46,037 nt of DNA from Prochloraceae cyanobacterium (GTDB taxonomy: Bacteria > Cyanobacteriota > Cyanobacteriia > Cyanobacteriales > JASJDA01). The notes beneath the pieces are model-generated. The model made no database searches. It saw nothing but the letters and a program-made list of their open reading frames with translations, and was not told where the DNA came from. Of this stretch, positions 41,421-46,037 are shown in pieces (within the stretch, counting starts at the first letter, position 1; the number at the start of each line of letters is the position of its first letter). A program made the position numbers and the translations under genes. The stretch is from assembly GCA_030065755.1 (NCBI GenBank), contig JASJDA010000055.1, positions 1 to 46,037 on the forward strand. Reading direction: 5' to 3'.

Positions 41421-42056
41421 CTAATCTAAATATTTTTTGAGTTTGGCAAATAATTGAGCTACTTTATCTAAATCTTTGTCTCCAGGCGATCGCTCGACTC
41501 CACTAGATAAATCGATGCCATTGGGTTCGGTTGTCTCGATCGCGTCGATGATATTGTCTGGTGTTAGCCCTCCAGCAAGCAGCCAAGGAAGGCTGGGTTT
41601 GAATTGTTTTAGTATTTCCCAATTGATACTTTTGCCCGTTCCTCCTCTTAAATTTGGATGATAAGCGTCTAAGAGCAGAGTATGGACGCAATTAGTGTAA
41701 GCTGTGACAACTTCTAAAGATGCTTTTGTTTTTACGGAGATGGCTTTAATTAGTTCTATCTCAGGTAAATTTTGGCGCAACTGTTGGCAAAATTCTACAG
41801 ATTCATCTCCGTGGAGTTGAACTGCAGTTAAATTTGCTTCCTTGACAACTTGACTAATTTCAGAAATGCTCGAGTTGACAAATACTCCCACGCGATCGAC
41901 TTGTTTTGGCAGTTGTGAGATAATGCTTTTGATGGATGCTGGTTTGATATAACGAGGTGATTTATTCGTGCAGATAAATCCTAACGCCGTTGCCCCCAAG
42001 TTGACGATCGCTCTACCTTGCTCTAACTTGGTAATCCCGCATATTTTAACTCGCAT
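41421..42056 (-). CDS. trpF: TrpF, phosphoribosylanthranilate isomerase
   Basis: A (beta/alpha)8 enzyme of tryptophan synthesis that isomerises N-(5-phosphoribosyl)anthranilate. The 211 residues show the catalytic Cys in MRVKICGITK, the VGVFVNSS strand, VQLHGDES, LLDAYHPNLRGGTGK, LAGGLTPDN with catalytic Asp, and GIDLSSGVERSPGDKD at the phosphate site. It is convergent with folE. trpC lies ~3 kb away on the same strand, separated by psaK, the FHA gene and tlyA, so trp genes are dispersed as usual in cyanobacteria. Confidence 0.96.
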   Translation of the reverse strand: MRVKICGITKLEQGRAIVNLGATALGFICTNKSPRYIKPASIKSIISQLPKQVDRVGVFVNSSISEISQVVKEANLTAVQLHGDESVEFCQQLRQNLPEIELIKAISVKTKASLEVVTAYTNCVHTLLLDAYHPNLRGGTGKSINWEILKQFKPSLPWLLAGGLTPDNIIDAIETTEPNGIDLSSGVERSPGDKDLDKVAQLFAKLKKYLD

Positions 42057-42206
42057 TTTTCTAAAATTCCAATATATTTTTTTATTTGTATTAAATCTTT
42101 GAATAACTGTTAAATATTAAGACAAACTGCAATTTCTCTCGACTAGATTCCTATAATTCTTGATGTTTATGAAATTTTATCAACATATACCTTAGGAGAC
42201 AAAATC

Positions 42207-42473
42207 TTGATTACATCTAGTTTGCTTTTCGCTGTTCAATCTACCATAGAGTGGAACCCATCGGTAGCTTTGGTAATGCTATTTTGCAATTTATTTGCTA
42301 TTGTTATTGGTCGCTTTGCTATCAAAAATCCAGGTTCCGGCCCAGATCTACCCATACCCAAACCAGCCCTGTGGAAAAATTTTGGAGTTCCAGAACTAAT
42401 AGCCACTACTAGTTTGGGTCATATTCTTGGCGCTGGCATGATCTTAGGGCTAGCCAATGCAGGGGCGCTTTAA
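42207..42473 (+). CDS. psaK: Photosystem I reaction centre subunit PsaK
   Basis: A small two-helix thylakoid membrane subunit at the periphery of photosystem I, involved in trimer edge contacts and phycobilisome coupling. The 88 residues show an N-terminal cleavable-looking segment, the first helix WNPSVALVMLFCNLFAIVIG, the stromal loop NPGSGPDLPIPKPALWKNFG, and the second helix ELIATTSLGHILGAGMILGL. Translation starts at TTG 42207, set by AGGAG at 42194-42198 (8-base spacing); no ATG is available in frame. A TATAAT at 42152-42157 is a candidate -10. Confidence 0.95.
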   Translation: MITSSLLFAVQSTIEWNPSVALVMLFCNLFAIVIGRFAIKNPGSGPDLPIPKPALWKNFGVPELIATTSLGHILGAGMILGLANAGAL

Positions 42474-42853
42474 AGCTAAATTTTAGAGTAGGAAAATTTT
42501 AAAAATTTCGAGCAAGGAAGGAAGAAAGCAGTAAATTTATTCTCTGTTTTTTCTTCCATCTTCTTAAGAGTAAAATAAATATTTATCTTTTTAAAAAAGT
42601 TGTGATTTTTATAGTTTGAGCTTAAGGAAAAATAATTAAAATATTATTTATATTCAAGAGCGAAAGTTCGATCGCAGGTCAACTGTAACCCTTGTCATAT
42701 AAATTAATGAGATTACAACTCGATTGCTAGATGAATAGGTAACCTTAAGTAGTTCTTATTTGTATAGTTGTTATAATAAGTCGCGTTATAATTATTGAAA
42801 AAGTGTAAGGTCGATTTGTAAAACAAACAAGAAAAAAATCTCAACATAAGAAT
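42474..42853. other. AT-rich intergenic region
   Basis: Between psaK and the FHA gene the sequence is AT-rich, with a purine run (GGAAGGAAGAAAG near 42520) and TATAAT-like motifs near 42772 and 42787. I see no gene, RNA or strong terminator. Confidence 0.4.
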
Positions 42854-43306
42854 ATGGGGACGATTGAAGTTCCAACTACAAAAGTCAAATTATTGAAATA
42901 TGGCAAATCTGTGATTACTCTGAGCCTACTGCATCCTATCCAAGATATACCCGTTCAAACTTGGAGCTTTGAACGAGAATCGACAATTAAAGTTGGAAGG
43001 TCAACTGATAACGACGTTATTCTCTACAGCGCTGTAGTTTCCCGCCACCACGTCGAACTCAGGTATAGTGGTTCGGGATGGGAGGCTGTAAATGTTGGAA
43101 CTAATGGAACATACATAGAAGGAAAAAAAGTCGAGAAGATCGACGTGGTAGATGGTACAGTACTGCGTTTAGCTTATTCAGGTCCGAAAATTCAAATTCG
43201 GATAAACGCGGATGTAGAAGATAAAGCAACTGAGATTGAGAAAGTTCTCGATCGACAAAAAGTATTAAATTCTCAAGAACTTTCCCAGAGGACAGTCACT
43301 AATTAA
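42854..43306 (+). CDS. FHA-domain protein
   Basis: A 150-residue cytosolic phosphothreonine-binding protein. A forkhead-associated domain occupies about residues 40-115: VGRSTDNDVILYS (Arg and Ser of the phosphate pocket), VVSRHHVEL (Ser-Arg-His) and NVGTNGTYIEGKKV (Asn-Gly). An N-terminal strand region and a charged C-terminal tail (EDKATEIEKVLDRQKVLNSQ) flank it. It probably reads Ser/Thr kinase signalling; no kinase is adjacent. Partner unknown. Confidence 0.9.
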   Translation: MGTIEVPTTKVKLLKYGKSVITLSLLHPIQDIPVQTWSFERESTIKVGRSTDNDVILYSAVVSRHHVELRYSGSGWEAVNVGTNGTYIEGKKVEKIDVVDGTVLRLAYSGPKIQIRINADVEDKATEIEKVLDRQKVLNSQELSQRTVTN

Positions 43307-43441
43307 GTAGTCGGACACAATTAAAGTTAACTGTGAGAAAAGGGAACAGGGAACAGAAAAGAGTTTCAGCAACGCCTAACAGTTTTTTACACAGAGTCGT
43401 TTATTTATCTCCGACTACTTAGTTGGATTTATTTAAATTAA

Positions 43442-44251
43442 TTATTTAAAGTGAGCGATCGCTGTATTAGTAACTCTTAGCAACATGTCTAAGTCGGGAA
43501 TTTCTGCAATTCCCTCACTACTAAGCCACAATAAGTATTCAATATTACCAGCAGGGCCAGTAACTGGCGACCAAGTTAAACCGCAATATTTCCAACCTAC
43601 TTGTTCAGCAGTTGTCAGCACTGCAAAAATAGCCTCAGCTTGATCTTTTGGGTTGCGAACAACTCCCTTTTTTCCTACCCGCGATCGCCCCACTTCAAAT
43701 TGAGGTTTCACCAATAAAATTACTTCTTTGGGTAACACCAATAAATTCCACAGGGGTTCTAAAACTTTCTTCAAGGATATAAAAGATAAATCCATCACCC
43801 CAAGATCGGCAAGGTTTTCCTCTCCATAGAGATCTGCGGGAGTTAAATAGCGAAAATTGGTTCTTTCTTTTAGAGTTACGCGATCGTCTTGGCGCAAACT
43901 CCAGGCTACTTGTCCGTAACCCACGTCTACCCCATACACCCTTTTTGCCCCTGCTTGTAGCAAACAATCTGTAAAGCCACCTGTAGAAATCCCCCCATCG
44001 AGACAAATCCGTCCTTCTACAGAAATTTTAAAAACTTCCAGGGCTTTAGCTAGTTTTTCACCACCGCGAGATACATATTTCGGTTTCTGTTGTAGCTGAA
44101 TTTCCGCGAGGCGATCGACTTCAGTTCCAGGTTTGTCAATTACCTGCTGATTTACCTTTACTTCCCCTGCGCGAATTAGTCGCTGTGCTTGTTGACGGGA
44201 GTCACAGAGATTGAGATCTACTAGGAGGGTGTCGAGTCTTTGTTTGGTCAA
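43442..44251 (-). CDS. tlyA: TlyA-family S4/FtsJ rRNA methyltransferase
   Basis: Probable 2'-O-methyltransferase of rRNA cytidines. The 269 residues start with an S4 RNA-binding domain (RLDTLLVDLNLCDSRQQAQRLIRAGEVKVN). A FtsJ-like methyltransferase domain follows: LDGGISTGGFTDCLLQAGA for SAM binding, VYGVDVGYGQ, DLSFISLKKVL and LLVKPQFEVGR. The motif I glycine-rich loop is slightly unusual (LDGGIS where LDVGAS is common), but the catalytic Lys and Asp positions look intact. Older annotations call this family hemolysin A. Confidence 0.93.
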   Translation of the reverse strand: MTKQRLDTLLVDLNLCDSRQQAQRLIRAGEVKVNQQVIDKPGTEVDRLAEIQLQQKPKYVSRGGEKLAKALEVFKISVEGRICLDGGISTGGFTDCLLQAGAKRVYGVDVGYGQVAWSLRQDDRVTLKERTNFRYLTPADLYGEENLADLGVMDLSFISLKKVLEPLWNLLVLPKEVILLVKPQFEVGRSRVGKKGVVRNPKDQAEAIFAVLTTAEQVGWKYCGLTWSPVTGPAGNIEYLLWLSSEGIAEIPDLDMLLRVTNTAIAHFK

Positions 44252-44338
44252 GATTGTTTAACAAGGATGAAGGATGAAGTTATGAAGGATGAAGGGCGTT
44301 TTCTATTATCCTTAATCTCTCATCCCTCCGTTTAAATC

Positions 44339-45217
44339 TTAATATAAAGCAGCGATCGCCTCTCCTGGATCTGGTTGTTTCACCAGTGATTCGCCGATTA
44401 AAACAGCATCAGCGCCAGCTTCTTTGACTAAATGAAGGTCTGTACGGACGTGCAAGCCAGACTCGCTAACTATCTGAATTCCTCGTTGTTTTATAGTTTC
44501 TCCGCGCAACTCCAATAGTGTACGAGTGGTTTGCAAATCCACGGAAAAATCTTCTAAATTACGATTATTGATTCCGATTAAACTAACTCCTTCTATTGCC
44601 AAAACCCGATCTAATTCTTCTAAAGTGTGTACCTCAATTAGAGGAGTCATGCCCAAACTCTTGACAATTTTAACAAAATATGCTAAGTCCCGACAGGTTA
44701 AAATTGCAGCAATAAGGAGAATAGCGTCAGCGCCTTTGCTACGAGCGAGATATATTTGGTAAGGATAGATGACAAACTCCTTACATAGTAGAGGCAAGTC
44801 TACCGCTTGACGAATTAATTGTAAATTCTCAAAGCTACCCTGAAAGAATTTTTTATCTGTGAGAACAGAAAGACAAGTAGCGCCACCCTTTTGGTATGAA
44901 GAAGCGATCGCAACAGGGTCAAAATCTTCCCGAATTACTCCTTTACTGGGAGAAGCTTTTTTGACTTCAGCAATGAGTGCGGGTTTTCGTTTGCTTTCTC
45001 TCAATGCTGCTGTAAAATCTTTTGGCGGGGAGACATTTTGCACCAGCTTGCGTAACTTTAACAAGGGGGTGCGATCGCGCATTTTTTCTACTTCTGTTTC
45101 TTTATGCCAAACAATTTTTTCTAGGATATTGCGAGGTTCGCTATCTGGTACTTTTACTTGATAGCTTACTACACTAATATCTATCGATCGGCTTGGCTGT
45201 CGTCGTCGGATTTGCAT
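44339..45217 (-). CDS. trpC: TrpC, indole-3-glycerol-phosphate synthase
   Basis: Catalyses ring closure of carboxyphenylamino-deoxyribulose phosphate in tryptophan synthesis. The (beta/alpha)8 enzyme (292 aa) has [16 protein letters not shown] with catalytic lysine and Ser, [48 protein letters not shown] and SESGL, then [11 protein letters not shown] at the phosphate site. The N-terminal ~35 residues are a variable extension common in cyanobacteria. It ends 88 bp upstream of tlyA on the same strand. Confidence 0.96.
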   Translation of the reverse strand: MQIRRRQPSRSIDISVVSYQVKVPDSEPRNILEKIVWHKETEVEKMRDRTPLLKLRKLVQNVSPPKDFTAALRESKRKPALIAEVKKASPSKGVIREDFDPVAIASSYQKGGATCLSVLTDKKFFQGSFENLQLIRQAVDLPLLCKEFVIYPYQIYLARSKGADAILLIAAILTCRDLAYFVKIVKSLGMTPLIEVHTLEELDRVLAIEGVSLIGINNRNLEDFSVDLQTTRTLLELRGETIKQRGIQIVSESGLHVRTDLHLVKEAGADAVLIGESLVKQPDPGEAIAALY

Positions 45218-45250
45218 TATTTTTGGCTTGCTGGTTGTTCTTAACTCAAT

Positions 45251-45293
45251 GTCAAAAGAAGTCCCACTGTTTCACTGTGGGATGAATTTTGAC
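45251..45293. repeat. Double-stem hairpin resembling an IS605-type end
   Basis: The outer stem GTCAAAA (45251-45257) pairs with TTTTGAC (45287-45293), and the inner stem TCCCAC (45262-45267) with GTGGGA (45277-45282). GAAGTCCC-hairpin-GGGATGAA is the form seen at ends of IS200/IS605 elements. It lies 120 bp upstream of a decayed tnpB. Confidence 0.6.
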
Positions 45294-45413
45294 CAACAAA
45301 AAAACGCGCGTAGCGCATCCTTATTCTACATATTTAGGAGTGTTTTTTTTTTTTGACTAATGGCTTATTTTTAGATATAGTATTTATCGCAAATCATAGT
45401 TGGTGCAAAACTG

Positions 45414-45648
45414 TTGCATAGAGCTGTCAAGGTCAGAATTTATCCAAATCACGAACAATCCCAAAAACTTAACCAAGTTATGGGTTCTGCTCGCTGGTGG
45501 TGGAATTATGCACTCAATCTATGCAATCAAACCTAAGGAGACAGGGTTTGGATTAGGGAGAACGGCATTAAATAGTGTTTTGCCGCAACTCAAAAAAGAC
45601 AAAGAAACTGCATGGTTAAAAGAATGCTATTCCCAAGTACTTCAATAG
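45414..45648 (+). pseudogene. tnpB fragment of an IS200/IS605-family element, frameshifted and truncated
   Basis: In one frame from TTG 45414 the sequence reads HRAVKVRIYPNHEQSQKL, then SARWWWNYALNLCNQT, the diagnostic TnpB N-terminus, then TAA. From about 45533 it continues in another frame as KETGFGLGRTALNSVLPQLK and WLKECYSQVLQ before TAG. An apparent 2-base loss near ACCTAAGG explains the shift. The catalytic RuvC and zinc-finger regions are absent. The break at 45648 coincides with the start of a different insertion element. Confidence 0.85.
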
Positions 45649-45752
45649 ACCTCTTTCATAAATATTTTGTGATATAATTGAAGATTATTTCGTTCAAGTA
45701 GAAGGGCGATCGAAGGCTGGAGTTAGCGATCGAGGGCTGGAAATGGTGATAG

Positions 45753-45826
45753 CCCCCTGTCGTCAAAACTAAACGGTTTAGTAGACAAGGGGTAGCTATG
45801 GCGATACGCAAGCGTATCGCCATAGC
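45753..45826. repeat. Two consecutive strong hairpins inside the IS-like region
   Basis: Hairpin 1: CCCCCTGTC (45753-45761) with GACAAGGGG (45784-45792), one mismatch, enclosing ACTAAAC/GTTTAGT (45768-45782). Hairpin 2: GCTATGGCGATACGC (45795-45809) with GCGTATCGCCATAGC (45812-45826), a perfect 15-bp stem with an AA spacer. They lie about 105 bp downstream of the transposase stop on the minus strand. Confidence 0.8.
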
Positions 45827-45931
45827 AGCAACTGTTTTTGATTGCCGCCGTCGAAAAATTGACATATAAAATTGATTCAGCTATTAATTAATTGCTGATT
45901 TTTTTTGAGTAATTTATTCTTTTTTTTTAAT

Positions 45932-46036
45932 CTATATGGCTAATTCGTAATTATAAATTCCCGCAATTAAATTACTTCTTAAGCCAAATCTTTTATGACG
46001 ATTTCTATAGCGATCGGATAAAATTTTAAAGATTTT
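45932..46036 (-). CDS. IS5-family transposase, C-terminal fragment
   Basis: The last 34 codons of a transposase entering from beyond the window edge: KIFKILSDRYRNRHKRFG, then a segment ending AGIYNYELAI, then TAG at 45932-45934. The RYRNRRKRFGLRxNLIAxIYN-like ending is characteristic of IS5-family DDE transposases in cyanobacteria. Functionality cannot be judged from the fragment. Confidence 0.7.
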   Translation of the reverse strand, partial: KIFKILSDRYRNRHKRFGLRSNLIAGIYNYELAI

Positions 46037-46037
46037 T

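Larger units (their letters stand above)
45649..46037. mobile_element. Partial IS5-like insertion sequence, cut by window end
   Basis: Starts where tnpB homology stops: after CTTCAATAG the sequence reads ACCTCTTTCATAAAT, a plausible terminal repeat. It holds the 3' end of a DDE-type transposase gene on the minus strand (45932-46036) and a long region of hairpins between. The other end lies outside, so terminal repeats and target duplication cannot be checked. Confidence 0.5.

Noticed and set aside
45656-45865. 69-codon minus-strand frame in the IS region
   Set aside because: It is composed of the hairpin arms and has no protein-like character.
1-46037. tRNA or rRNA genes
   Set aside because: I scanned both strands by eye for TTCGA/TTCAA T-loop contexts and rRNA-like segments and found none that folds into a cloverleaf.

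Overview
This is a cyanobacterial chromosome fragment. It carries psaK (photosystem I), the menaquinone/phylloquinone genes menA and menF, a hopanoid gene (hpnH) and a 1-alkene (olefin) synthase, and it is dense in CGATCG / HIP1-type GCGATCGC sites. The moderate G+C content, the many heptanucleotide and polypyrimidine intergenic repeats, and the olefin synthase fit a Pleurocapsales-like or related unicellular/colonial cyanobacterium. That placement is inference. I saw no rRNA, tRNA or CRISPR.

Layout. 0-4 kb: menA (partial) and a CYP110-like cytochrome P450 on the minus strand, divergent from menF. 4-7 kb: a repeat-rich gap with gene remnants, a small secreted basic protein, and a solitary 5-methylcytosine DNA methyltransferase. 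7-12 kb: an ABC exporter, a Rieske protein, hpnH and an oligopeptide-type ABC permease. 12-14.8 kb: a two-gene conflict-type module, with a small EACC1-like protein coupled to a caspase-like protease. The protease ends in a formylglycine-enzyme/C-type-lectin domain whose last ~110 bp look like the variable region of a diversity-generating retroelement (DGR). 14.8-23.6 kb: a small membrane protein bracketed by two inverted copies of a polypurine element, msrB, a transposon relic, a methyltransferase, an ABC-2 permease, a hybrid sensor kinase, murF and two conserved/hypothetical proteins. 23.6-27.3 kb: a two-component system, a PepSY protein and a sugar-type ABC permease. 27.7-37.9 kb: an 8.4-kb olefin synthase (FAAL-ACP-KS-AT-KR-ACP-ST-TE) followed by a helical HEAT-like protein and a membrane-associated hypothetical. 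38-42.1 kb: accA, SDR, folE and trpF. 42.2-45.2 kb: psaK, an FHA protein, tlyA and trpC. 45.2-46.0 kb: a decayed IS605-type tnpB cut by what looks like an IS5-like element that runs off the window.

How genes work together. The olefin synthase sits directly upstream of accA-SDR-folE-trpF. In alkane-making cyanobacteria such as Synechococcus elongatus this slot holds the aldehyde-deformylating oxygenase and acyl-ACP reductase pair, so the locus looks like a swap of one hydrocarbon pathway for another beside a malonyl-CoA supply gene. The EACC1/caspase/variable-lectin pair is the best candidate for an unusual system: a putative cell-death effector fused to a hypermutable recognition domain, with the reverse transcriptase and template repeat elsewhere. 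Several genes (P450, DNA methyltransferase, olefin synthase) have tails or interdomain linkers built from the same short repeats that fill the intergenic regions.
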